Below, piece by piece: positions 14,951-21,957 of a stretch of DNA of 29,263 nucleotides (the stretch's first letter is position 1; each line of letters opens with the position of its first letter). Position numbers and translations under genes: made by a program. This DNA is from CAYONP01 sp964405335 (GTDB taxonomy: Bacteria > Armatimonadota > UBA10988): the NCBI GenBank assembly GCA_964405335.1, contig CAYONP010000076.1, positions 1 to 29,263 of the forward strand, given 5' to 3'. The notes beneath the pieces are model-generated. The model did not search any database and was not told the DNA's origin. It saw only the letters and a list, made by a program, of their open reading frames with translations.

Positions 14951-15879
14951 CAGCCGCTCCGCAGCGCGCGCGAGCGGACCAGGCTCCAGGCCACCGCGCG
15001 CGGGCCGAGCAACCCGGCCAGCAGGAGCACCCACAGCTTGGCACTGAAAGGCTGGTGGCGCAGGCAGCGCAGCGCGAAACGCAGCCCCGGCCGGCGCCGC
15101 CCGGCGAGGAAGCTCCACCGCGCCGCGCCGGCGGCCAGGTAGCAGAAGCCGGCGGCGTCGGCCGCCTCGGCCGCGTCGGCATGGTCGGCCATCATCGCCT
15201 CGCCGACAGCCGCGGCGCTGGCCGCGTCGCGGACCATCCGGCCGGCCGGCGAAACCGTGTTCCGGCCGGGGATCTGCGTCTTCGCCAGGGCCACCACCTC
15301 GGGCACGAACCGGGTCCGCTGGACGCGGCTGAAGTCGAGGTGGTAGACCACCCCGAACCGCCGGCCGGTGGGATACCGGAACTGCGCGAACGTGTCGCGC
15401 CGGGTGCAGGGCAGAAAGTCCTTCGGCCCGGTGGTGCGGCCGAGCCAGGCGATGAACCCAGCGTAGTCCACCGTCTCGTCCCGCAGCGGTGGATCGGGGG
15501 TCGTCGCCCCGGTGTCGTAACGGTACATGAAACCGACCCGGCCGACCGACGCGTCGAGCGCGTCGACGACCGCCGCGATGCGGTTCAGCGCGCCCGGCAG
15601 CAGCTCCTCGTCGCTGTCGAGAAAGAGGCACCAGTCGCCGGTGGCATGTTCGACCCCGGTATTGCGGCCCTGCCAGTGGCCCAGGTTCTCGGCGTGGCGG
15701 ACGACCGTGACGCGCGGGTCGCCGCTGCTCGCGGCCGTGGCTGCCGTCTCGTCGGTCGAGGCGTCATCGACAACGACGACTTCGAGGTCGTCGAACTCCT
15801 GGCACAAGCAACTCGCGACGGCGGCCGCGGTGAGCTCGGGCCGGTTGAAGGTGGGGATGATGATGCTGAACCGCGGCAT
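14950..15879 (-). CDS. GT2-family glycosyltransferase
   Basis: The 309-residue product begins like many inverting GT-A enzymes: FSIIIPTFNRPELTAAAVAS, then LEVVVVDDASTDET and the sugar-nucleotide site NTGVEHATGDWCLFLDSDEE, with the metal-binding DSD at about 89-91. The later part includes RRFGVVYHLDFSRV and ends in a hydrophobic amphipathic segment (KLWVLLLAGLLGPRAVAW) that may tie it to the membrane. It likely transfers one sugar of the repeat unit. It starts at an ATG at 15879 with only a weak ribosome site, and a good promoter lies 27-55 bases upstream. It leads the operon GT2-methyltransferase-methyltransferase. Confidence 0.9.
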   Translation of the reverse strand: MPRFSIIIPTFNRPELTAAAVASCLCQEFDDLEVVVVDDASTDETAATAASSGDPRVTVVRHAENLGHWQGRNTGVEHATGDWCLFLDSDEELLPGALNRIAAVVDALDASVGRVGFMYRYDTGATTPDPPLRDETVDYAGFIAWLGRTTGPKDFLPCTRRDTFAQFRYPTGRRFGVVYHLDFSRVQRTRFVPEVVALAKTQIPGRNTVSPAGRMVRDAASAAAVGEAMMADHADAAEAADAAGFCYLAAGAARWSFLAGRRRPGLRFALRCLRHQPFSAKLWVLLLAGLLGPRAVAWSLVRSRALRSG

Positions 15880-15905
15880 GGGTCCCGTTCGGCTCGGGCA
15901 GGGTG

Positions 15906-15934
15906 AGTATAGGCGCCGGGCCGCCAGCCGGCAA
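15906..15934 (-). promoter_or_regulatory. Sigma70-type promoter of the GT2-methyltransferase operon
   Basis: The minus strand reads TTGCCG (15934-15929), a 17-bp spacer and TATACT (15911-15906). The -35 hexamer and spacing are identical to those of the chain-length gene promoter at 9361-9389. Transcription would start near 15899, about 20 bases before the ATG. Confidence 0.65.
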
Positions 15935-15964
15935 GCCCGAATGCCCCGCGGGCCACCCGCTGCC

Positions 15965-17395
15965 CTACGGCACCGCCGGCTCTCCGCCGCGCAGTTCGGG
16001 CAGCCTCCTGCGGATCTTGACGAAGTAGGCCGCGGTGACGAGCAGCGCCGCTGCGCCGGCCAGCCGGACCGCCAGCGGCACCTGCTCGATGCCGCCGATG
16101 GCGAAGGCCGTCAGCGCCGCGCCGGCGCCGGCCAGCACCAGCTCGGCCGAAGGCTGGCCAAAGCGCAGTAGCCGCCGCGTCACCCACCCGCCGAGCAGCG
16201 CCATGAGACTCGTCGAGACGGCGCCGGCGACGGCCGAACCAACCGCGCCGTGGTGCGGCACCAGGGCGAAGTTGAGCGCCAGGTTGACCACCGCCGCCAC
16301 GCCGACCACCACCGAGGTGAGGTGCGGGCGGCCGACGTAGAACGGACCGTAGCCGAGGGCGCTGAAGCCGCCTCGCATCAGGGTGCTGACCAGCACCCAC
16401 TCGACCAGCGGCACCGCCTCGGGGTACCGGCCCTGGCCCAGGAAAGCCACCACCTCGGGGCAGAGCACGCCGACAGCCAGCACACTGAACGCACTGCAGG
16501 CGGCCAGGATGAACGTCAACTGGCGCAACTGCCGGCGGTCGGCCTGCTCGATGCGATAGAGACTCGGCCGCAATGCCTGCTGCATCGGACCCATGATCAA
16601 CTGCGGCAGCGCCGCCGCCTTGGCCGCGATGGTGAACCCGGCGACGGTGCTCAGATCGGTGTAGGCTTCGAGCACCACGCGGCTGAACGAGACCTCAGCC
16701 CGCGCCGCGAGCTGCGACGGCACGACGCCCGCGCCGTAGCGCAGCAGCTCGCCGCACAGCCGGCGCCGGGCATGGGTCACGGCGCGGCCGGTCCACCACG
16801 CCAGCTCGCCGGCGACCAGGATGGCGTAGGTCGCCAGATAGGCGTTCAGCGCGCCGGCGATGCCCTGCTTGAGCACCACCACAAAGAGGATGTTGGCGCC
16901 GAAGCGAAGGCCCGTTTCGACCCACAGCAGCGCCACGAAGGCGTGCGCCTGCTGGCGATAGCGCAGGATGGTGACACTCGCGTCGTGCAGGCCGTTGAGC
17001 ACCGCCACGGCGGCCAGATAGGGCGCGACGAAACTGTTCTCGGGCCCGCCCATGACCGCCGCCACGGCGCCGTCGCGGGCCAGCAGGGTGAGCGCCGCAA
17101 CCACCCCACCGGCGCCGAGCATGACCGCCAGTGAGCTACCGAGCACCTCGCGCGGGTCGCGGTTCTGGCGCAGGGCGAAGTAACCGTAGGCCTCGCCGAC
17201 GCCCATCTGGACGATCAGGCCGAGCACCGCCAGGCCGACCTCGAACATCGCCAGCAGGCCGAACTCGGGCTTGGCCAGGTGCACCGCGTAGATTGGCACG
17301 AGCACCATGCTCAGCCCGCGGGCGACCATCAGCCCCACGCCGTAGACCAGGGTCTCGGACAGGAAGCGGCGCATCGGCGCGGGCTGTTCGGCCAT
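15965..17395 (-). CDS. Wzx-type polysaccharide flippase (MOP superfamily)
   Basis: The 476-residue product has the shape of Wzx/RfbX lipid-linked oligosaccharide flippases: a short polar start, then about 12-14 membrane segments from residue 15 on (SETLVYGVGLMVARGLSMVLVPIYAVHLAKPEFGLL). The internal half has the usual loop RYGAGVVPSQLAARAEVSFSRVVL near 218-240. It would turn the undecaprenol-linked repeat unit to the outer face for the Wzy-type polymerase. The ATG at 17395 is the first in frame; Met8 is an alternative. It is 85 bp upstream of the GT2 gene, which has its own promoter, and it follows the NHL-like gene by 50 bp. Confidence 0.9.
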   Translation of the reverse strand: MAEQPAPMRRFLSETLVYGVGLMVARGLSMVLVPIYAVHLAKPEFGLLAMFEVGLAVLGLIVQMGVGEAYGYFALRQNRDPREVLGSSLAVMLGAGGVVAALTLLARDGAVAAVMGGPENSFVAPYLAAVAVLNGLHDASVTILRYRQQAHAFVALLWVETGLRFGANILFVVVLKQGIAGALNAYLATYAILVAGELAWWTGRAVTHARRRLCGELLRYGAGVVPSQLAARAEVSFSRVVLEAYTDLSTVAGFTIAAKAAALPQLIMGPMQQALRPSLYRIEQADRRQLRQLTFILAACSAFSVLAVGVLCPEVVAFLGQGRYPEAVPLVEWVLVSTLMRGGFSALGYGPFYVGRPHLTSVVVGVAAVVNLALNFALVPHHGAVGSAVAGAVSTSLMALLGGWVTRRLLRFGQPSAELVLAGAGAALTAFAIGGIEQVPLAVRLAGAAALLVTAAYFVKIRRRLPELRGGEPAVP

Positions 17396-17421
17396 CGGTC
17401 AGGTCGCCAGCAGAACGGCGC

Positions 17422-17430
17422 ATTGTACCA
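17422..17430 (-). promoter_or_regulatory. Extended -10 promoter candidate for the flippase gene
   Basis: The minus strand reads TGG-TACAAT (17430-17422): a TGn extension and a five-of-six -10 box, about 27 bases before the ATG. The -35 position (GCTGAG) is a poor match, as is usual for extended -10 promoters. It would start transcription after the NHL-like gene, although read-through is also possible. Confidence 0.5.
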
Positions 17431-17445
17431 CGCTGCGCCGCGCCC

Positions 17446-18273
17446 TCAGCCCGCCGGCACGGTCACCCGGTAGACCACACCGCCCGCTCGGTCACTGACC
17501 AGAAACTCGCCCTCGCCCACAATCAGCACCTCGCGCGCGGTGCCCAGGCCGCTCGCCAGCAACACCGGCGCGCCGCGGTCGGCCGCCGGATCGAGCCGCC
17601 ACAGGCTGCCGTCGCCCTCGGCGGTTAGGTAGACCAGCCCGTCGGCGCCGATCGCCAGGCCGCTTGGGCTGGGCACTTCGGCCAGCCAGCGCTGCCATTC
17701 GCCGCCGGGCGGCCGGCGGTAGACCACCCGCCGCGCCTCGTCGGTCAGGTAGAGCGTGCCGTCGGGCGCCAGCGCGAGGTCGCGCGCGCCGTAACGCGGG
17801 CCGTCCGGCGCCGCGTCAACCACCTCCGGCGCGCCGCCGGCCAGCGGCACGGCGTAGACGGCCGACTCGGGGTGCGAAACGACCCACATCAACTCGCCGT
17901 CGGGCGCGGCGATGAGACCCAGCGGATCCGCCAGCTCGCAGACCACCTCGACCACGCCGTCGCGCAGGCGCAACACGCGATTGCCCTTCCGCTCGCCGAC
18001 GTACAGCGCGCCATCGTCGGCCAGGTAGGCGAAGGCCGGCGTGTTGAGCCCCTCGGCCAGCACTCCCAGCCGCTCGCCGGCGGCCGAGTAGCGGCTCACC
18101 CGGCCGGCGTTGTGCTCGACCACCAGCACCTCGCCCGCGGGCGTCAGCGCCAAGCCCTGCGGCGACTCGAGCCCGTCGGCAAAGACGGCGACCGTGCCGA
18201 TCGGCTCGGCCCGCGGCAACTGCGCGGCGACGGGAGCAAGCGAGAGCACGAGCAGCGCGATCCGACGGTCCAT
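17446..18273 (-). CDS. Secreted NHL/SMP-30-like beta-propeller protein
   Basis: The 275-residue product starts with a Sec signal peptide (MDRRIALLVLSLAPVAAQ). The rest is built of repeated blades with the pattern xxGLALTPAGEVLVVEHNAGRV, FAYLADDGALYVGERKGNRV, LGLIAAPDGELMWV, RDLALAPDGTLYLTDEARRV, SGLAIGADGLVYLTAEGDGS and VLIVGEGEFLVSDRAGGV. This is the six-blade pattern of NHL or SMP-30/gluconolactonase-like propellers. I see no definite metal-binding lactonase residues, so a binding or scaffolding role is as likely as an enzyme. The ATG at 18273 follows AGGAGAG with good spacing; the open frame upstream is not coding. It may be cotranscribed with the flippase but is not clearly part of polysaccharide assembly. 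Confidence 0.82.
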   Translation of the reverse strand: MDRRIALLVLSLAPVAAQLPRAEPIGTVAVFADGLESPQGLALTPAGEVLVVEHNAGRVSRYSAAGERLGVLAEGLNTPAFAYLADDGALYVGERKGNRVLRLRDGVVEVVCELADPLGLIAAPDGELMWVVSHPESAVYAVPLAGGAPEVVDAAPDGPRYGARDLALAPDGTLYLTDEARRVVYRRPPGGEWQRWLAEVPSPSGLAIGADGLVYLTAEGDGSLWRLDPAADRGAPVLLASGLGTAREVLIVGEGEFLVSDRAGGVVYRVTVPAG

Positions 18274-18327
18274 CCAGCTCTCCTGACGGTCATGGTTGGA
18301 CCGGCTCGCCCATCGCGCAGGGAACGA

Positions 18328-18416
18328 CCCGGGGTCAGGTCCAAGAATCAAGCGATCGATGACGGTCAGGCTCCTCGGCCGTAACCTGATCGAGGATCTT
18401 GGGACCTGACCCCGGG
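18328..18416. repeat. 89-bp inverted-repeat element, MITE- or REP-like
   Basis: The outer arms are perfect 15-bp inverted repeats, CCCGGGGTCAGGTCC at 18328-18342 and its complement at 18402-18416. They continue imperfectly inward (AAGAATC against CAAGATC). An inner pair (CGGTCAGG near 18363-18370 with CCTGATCG near 18385-18392) can form a second stem, so the whole could fold into one long hairpin or cruciform. It lies between the divergent NHL-like and oxidoreductase genes. No open reading frame or target duplication is obvious. It looks like a short non-autonomous mobile or RAYT-type element, which is inference. Confidence 0.6.
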
Positions 18417-18435
18417 GCGTGGTGGCGGGTGGCTG

Positions 18436-18444
18436 TGGTAACAT
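18436..18444 (+). promoter_or_regulatory. Weak extended -10 candidate for the oxidoreductase gene
   Basis: The plus strand reads TGG-TAACAT, a TGn extension with a four-of-six -10 box about 82 bases before the GTG start. The -35 position is not recognisable. It is just downstream of the inverted-repeat element. Confidence 0.25.
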
Positions 18445-18525
18445 GGTCCTGCGCGCGGCCTCGGCCTGGGCGGCCAAAACGATGCACCGCCGTGGCTGGA
18501 GGCCCTTCGGACGCGGGGATTGACT

Positions 18526-19899
18526 GTGAATCGACAACCTACTCGACGTGATTTCCTTGGCGGCGCTGCCGTCGCCGGGCTGGCCTTCTGGGCCGGCGGG
18601 CGGGCGGCGGCCGAGCCGGCGCCGGGCGTGAAGCTGCGCGTCGGCTCGATCGGCGTCAGCGGCAAAGGCGATAGCGACACGCAGGACCTGGCCAACGGGA
18701 ACGAGGTCATCGCCCTGTGCGATATCGACCGCCATCGCCTCGACGGCATGGCGCAGCGGTTCCCCGGCGCCAAGCTGTACAGCGACTGGCGGCGGATGCT
18801 CGAGGCGCATCCCGACCTCGACGCAGTGACCATCAGCACGCCCGACCATCACCACGCCCCGGCGGCGCTGACGGCGATGCTGATGGGCATCTCGACCTTC
18901 GTGCAAAAGCCGATGTCGCACACCGCGTATGAGGCGCGGCTGATGCGCGAGACGGCCATGAAGATGGGCGTCTGCTCGCAGATGGGCAACCAGGGCACCT
19001 CGAGCGGCCGGCTCCGCGAGGGTGTCGAGGTGGTCAAGGCGGGCCTGATCGGCGGCGTCAGCGAGATCCACATCTGGACCAACCGCCCGGTCTGGCCGCA
19101 GGGGCTCAACCGCCCCGACGGCGAGGACGCCGTGCCCGACCACATCGACTGGGACGCCTATATCGGCCCGGCCGATCCGCGACCGTACAAGAACGACGTC
19201 TACCACCCGTTCCGCTGGCGCGGCTGGTACGACTACGGCTGCGGTGCGCTGGGCGACATGGCCTGCCACACCATGAACCTGCCGTTCTGGGCCGGCGAGC
19301 TGGGCTATCCCACCTCGATCGAGAAGGTCGACAGCTCGGACCTGTTCGACGAGACCTTCCCGAACTGGAGCGTCCTGCGCTACGAGTTCCCGGCCCGCGG
19401 GATGCACCCGGCGACCACCGTCTACTGGTATGACGGCGGGAAGAAGCCGCCGAGCGAGCTCTTCCCCGACGGCTTCGTGCCCGACACCGGCTCGCTGATG
19501 ATCGGCAACAAGGGCGTGCTCGTCTCGGGCGGCGACTACGGCGACAACTACCGCCTGTTGCCCGAGGCCGACTTCGAGGCGTTCGAGAAGCCCGAGCCGA
19601 CCATCCCGCGCTCGCCCGGCCACATGGAGGAGTTCGTCCAGGCCATCAAGGCCGGCGATCCAACCCTGGCGATGTCGAACTTCGACTACGCCGGCCTGCT
19701 CACCGAAGTCGTCGTGCTGGGCAACCTGGCGCTCCACTGCGAGCACAAGATCGAGTGGAACGGCGAGGAGATGACGGCGACCAACGCACCGGAACTGGCC
19801 GGGTTCATCAACAAGCCCTACCGCGCCGGCTGGGAGCTGCCCTGTCAGCTCGAGGACGAGACCGGCGGCCGGCCGACGTTCCGGCGGCGGCGGCGGTAG
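18526..19899 (+). CDS. Tat-exported Gfo/Idh/MocA-family oxidoreductase
   Basis: The 457-residue product begins with a twin-arginine signal (TRRDFLGGAAVAGLAFWAGG), so it is folded before export. The Rossmann part starts near residue 36 (KLRVGSIGVSGKGDSD), then VIALCDIDRHRL and AVTISTPDHHH. The usual EKP motif is QKP here (VQKPMSHT). The second domain includes GCGALGDMACHTMN, the family's conserved His region. Members of this family use NAD(P) to oxidise or isomerise sugars and inositols; several exported ones act on glycans. I prefer the GTG at 18526, with GGGGA six bases upstream, over a TTG at 18520 that is too close to it. It diverges from the NHL-like gene and faces the esterase operon. 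A carbohydrate-processing role is likely but the substrate is unknown. Confidence 0.9.
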   Translation: MNRQPTRRDFLGGAAVAGLAFWAGGRAAAEPAPGVKLRVGSIGVSGKGDSDTQDLANGNEVIALCDIDRHRLDGMAQRFPGAKLYSDWRRMLEAHPDLDAVTISTPDHHHAPAALTAMLMGISTFVQKPMSHTAYEARLMRETAMKMGVCSQMGNQGTSSGRLREGVEVVKAGLIGGVSEIHIWTNRPVWPQGLNRPDGEDAVPDHIDWDAYIGPADPRPYKNDVYHPFRWRGWYDYGCGALGDMACHTMNLPFWAGELGYPTSIEKVDSSDLFDETFPNWSVLRYEFPARGMHPATTVYWYDGGKKPPSELFPDGFVPDTGSLMIGNKGVLVSGGDYGDNYRLLPEADFEAFEKPEPTIPRSPGHMEEFVQAIKAGDPTLAMSNFDYAGLLTEVVVLGNLALHCEHKIEWNGEEMTATNAPELAGFINKPYRAGWELPCQLEDETGGRPTFRRRRR

Positions 19900-19906
19900 T
19901 TCGCCC

Positions 19907-19932
19907 GGGGCGGGCCGGCAACGGCCCGCCCC
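19907..19932. terminator. Hairpin directly after the oxidoreductase gene
   Basis: A perfect 10-bp stem (19907-19916 with 19923-19932) and a six-base loop begin seven bases after the stop codon. No T-run follows. It is the first of five hairpins in the 193-bp convergent intergenic region and may act as a 3' end structure. Confidence 0.5.
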
Positions 19933-19952
19933 ACTCGACCGACGGCGCGCTC

Positions 19953-20060
19953 GGGGCGGGCGGGGACGCCCGCGCTCCGGGCGGTGACGGAGCGCGGCCG
20001 TCCCCGGCCGCACGCCAACGAACCCGCCGGCCTGGGGCGGGCGGGGACGCCCGCGCTCCG
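19953..20060. repeat. REP-like palindromic repeats, two direct copies and one inverted variant
   Basis: An identical 27-bp unit occurs at 19953-19979 and 20034-20060. An inverted copy of its 24-bp core lies at 19988-20011 and matches at 22 of 24 positions. Each copy contains a 7-bp stem and a four-base loop (GGGA or, inverted, TCCC). The two differences in the inverted copy sit opposite each other in the stem (a G-C pair turned into C-G), so the structure is kept. Such clusters between convergent genes often stop or stabilise transcripts from both sides. Confidence 0.7.
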
Positions 20061-20071
20061 TGCCGACCGCC

Positions 20072-20092
20072 GGCGCGTTCGGCGAACGCGCC
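20072..20092. terminator. 21-base palindrome at the 3' end of the esterase gene
   Basis: Arms of 10 bp (20072-20081 with 20083-20092) surround a single base. It ends exactly at the stop codon of the minus-strand esterase gene, so it would be the first thing transcribed after it. It probably marks the 3' end of that transcript. Confidence 0.45.
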
Positions 20093-21937
20093 CTACCTCG
20101 CCAACTCGCCCACCTCCGCCACCAGGTCGACCGCCGCCTCACCAGCGAACCGCCAGCGCGCCGGGCAGCGCACCATCGCGCGCAGATCGGCCAGCGGCGC
20201 GCCGTAGTTGGCTCTCGGCTGCAGGCAGTAGGTTGGCACGTTGGGATCGAACGCGTCGGCGTAGTCGCGCAGGCTGTCGAGGCCGACGATGAAGTCGATC
20301 GACGGCTCCATGAGCGCGGCGAACAGCGCGATCTGCGCCCCGGCGCTGCCGCTGCCGATCACCCCGACGCGCGGCGCCAGGCCGTCGACCGCCGCCGCCG
20401 CGCGCGCCGCGTCCCAGCCCATGGCGAACGGATCGGCCGTGCCGAGGTAGGCCATCAGCCGCGGGTCGAGCCCCGGCAGCTCGCCCCAGCCGCGGACGTC
20501 GATGGCCAGGCAGGCGTAGCCGGCGCGGGTCAGCGCCTCGACCGGATAGACCTGCCGCGCCGCCTCCTTGCCCAGCTCGGCGACCAGAACCAGCACCGCC
20601 TTCGCCGCGCCGGCCGGGCGATAGAGCCGGCCGGGGATGCGCAAACCCGGCTCGGAAACGAAGCTCACCGGCGCGCCGTCACCCTCGCCGAGCTCGGCCT
20701 CGAGCGGCACCGCCGCGGGCAGGCCGCCGTTGAGCGCGACCACCTCGTCCCAGGTGCGCGCGGTGGCCGTGGCCAGGTTCGCCCGCGCCAGGTCGGTCAT
20801 CGTCGCGACGGTGTCGGGCGGCCGCGTCAGGCAGATCAGCTCGCGGCTGTCGGGGTCCTCGGTATGTCGCGCCGGCTCGGGCACCGGCGAGCCGTCGCCG
20901 AGCCCGCGCAGATGCAGGTCGAAGAAGCCCATCGCCGCCTCGCGCATCGCCTGGTTGTAGTCGTGGCCGCTGTTGAACACCCGCCACTGCACGTTCTCGC
21001 CGGCGCCGAGCAGCTCATACTGCGCCCGGAGCTTCTCGCCGGTCCGAATCGTGCCCTCGGGTGGAAACTCGACGTCGTCGAGCGCGCCGATGACGAAGCA
21101 GGGCGCCGGCGCGCGGAGCGCCAGCACATCGGCGCGGTCGCCGACCTGCAGCACGCCGGGCACGTGGTTGCACAGGCAGCCGTTGTGGGGGTGGACTTCG
21201 AGCGCGGTGGCATAGCAGACCGGCACGCCGACGCTGATCCGTTCGTCGACGGCGAAGGCATAGAGCGTGGCCAGCCCGCCGCCCGAGGCGCCGGTCATGC
21301 CGACGCGGCTCAGGTCGGCCTCGGGCCGCGTTTCGAGGTAGTCGAGGGTGCGGATCAGGTCCCAGACGTAGACCGAGGTGGCGTTGACCGAGCCCTGGAT
21401 CAGGCGCAGGTCGTTGTGATTGCCGGCCCAGGTCCGCTCGACCGGCGTCGGGCCCTCGAAACTGCCGCCGGGCGAGTCGACGACGATGGCCAGATAGCCG
21501 GCCAGCGCCTGCGAGATGAGCCGCTGCTGAACCACCGGCTCGGTCTTCTTGTGCGCCCAGTGGCCGTGCGGATTGACGATCACCGGCAGCTTCTCGCCCT
21601 CGTGGCCGGCGGGCAGGTAGAGGTGCGCGGTGACCGGGAAGTTCGGCCGGCTGTCGAACACGATCGTCTCGATGCGATAGCCGTTCCGTTCCAGAACGGC
21701 GTTCACCCGCGGGTTGAGCGGCGTGCGCGGCGGCAGCGGGTCGAGTCCGAGGCAGCGCAGCAGCTCGGCGCGCCGGCGGGTCCGTTCGGTCTCGAACGCC
21801 GTTCGGTCGGCCGGCACCGGCCGGGCCGCGGCGGCGCGGACTTTGCCGAGCAGGAACTCACGCATCATCTCGGGACCGCGCCCGCCGAGCACCGGAGCGT
21901 CGGCGGCAACCACGGCAACCAACAGCCAGGCCGTCAT
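20093..21937 (-). CDS. Exported two-domain alpha/beta hydrolase, acetylxylan-esterase-like
   Basis: The 614-residue product starts with a short hydrophobic leader (MTAWLLVAVVAADA). The first domain has LPVIVNPHGHWAHKK, LAIVVDSPGGSFEG and the nucleophile motif MTGASGGGLAT (Ser218), with a candidate catalytic His in FNSGHDYN (His325). This resembles the AXE/dienelactone hydrolase-like esterases found next to glycan-degrading genes. A second, shorter hydrolase domain follows from about 440 (AVLVLVAELGKEAARQVYP, AIDVRGWGELPG), where the nucleophile elbow is GSGSAG. The second active site may be altered or lost. Removal of acetyl or other ester groups from plant or algal polysaccharide is likely. 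It follows the FAD oxidoreductase gene by 20 bp, and the ATG at 21937 is preceded by GGAAGGTGAAGAG. Confidence 0.82.
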   Translation of the reverse strand: MTAWLLVAVVAADAPVLGGRGPEMMREFLLGKVRAAAARPVPADRTAFETERTRRRAELLRCLGLDPLPPRTPLNPRVNAVLERNGYRIETIVFDSRPNFPVTAHLYLPAGHEGEKLPVIVNPHGHWAHKKTEPVVQQRLISQALAGYLAIVVDSPGGSFEGPTPVERTWAGNHNDLRLIQGSVNATSVYVWDLIRTLDYLETRPEADLSRVGMTGASGGGLATLYAFAVDERISVGVPVCYATALEVHPHNGCLCNHVPGVLQVGDRADVLALRAPAPCFVIGALDDVEFPPEGTIRTGEKLRAQYELLGAGENVQWRVFNSGHDYNQAMREAAMGFFDLHLRGLGDGSPVPEPARHTEDPDSRELICLTRPPDTVATMTDLARANLATATARTWDEVVALNGGLPAAVPLEAELGEGDGAPVSFVSEPGLRIPGRLYRPAGAAKAVLVLVAELGKEAARQVYPVEALTRAGYACLAIDVRGWGELPGLDPRLMAYLGTADPFAMGWDAARAAAAVDGLAPRVGVIGSGSAGAQIALFAALMEPSIDFIVGLDSLRDYADAFDPNVPTYCLQPRANYGAPLADLRAMVRCPARWRFAGEAAVDLVAEVGELAR

Positions 21938-21957
21938 CGTCTCTTCACCTTCCGCGG

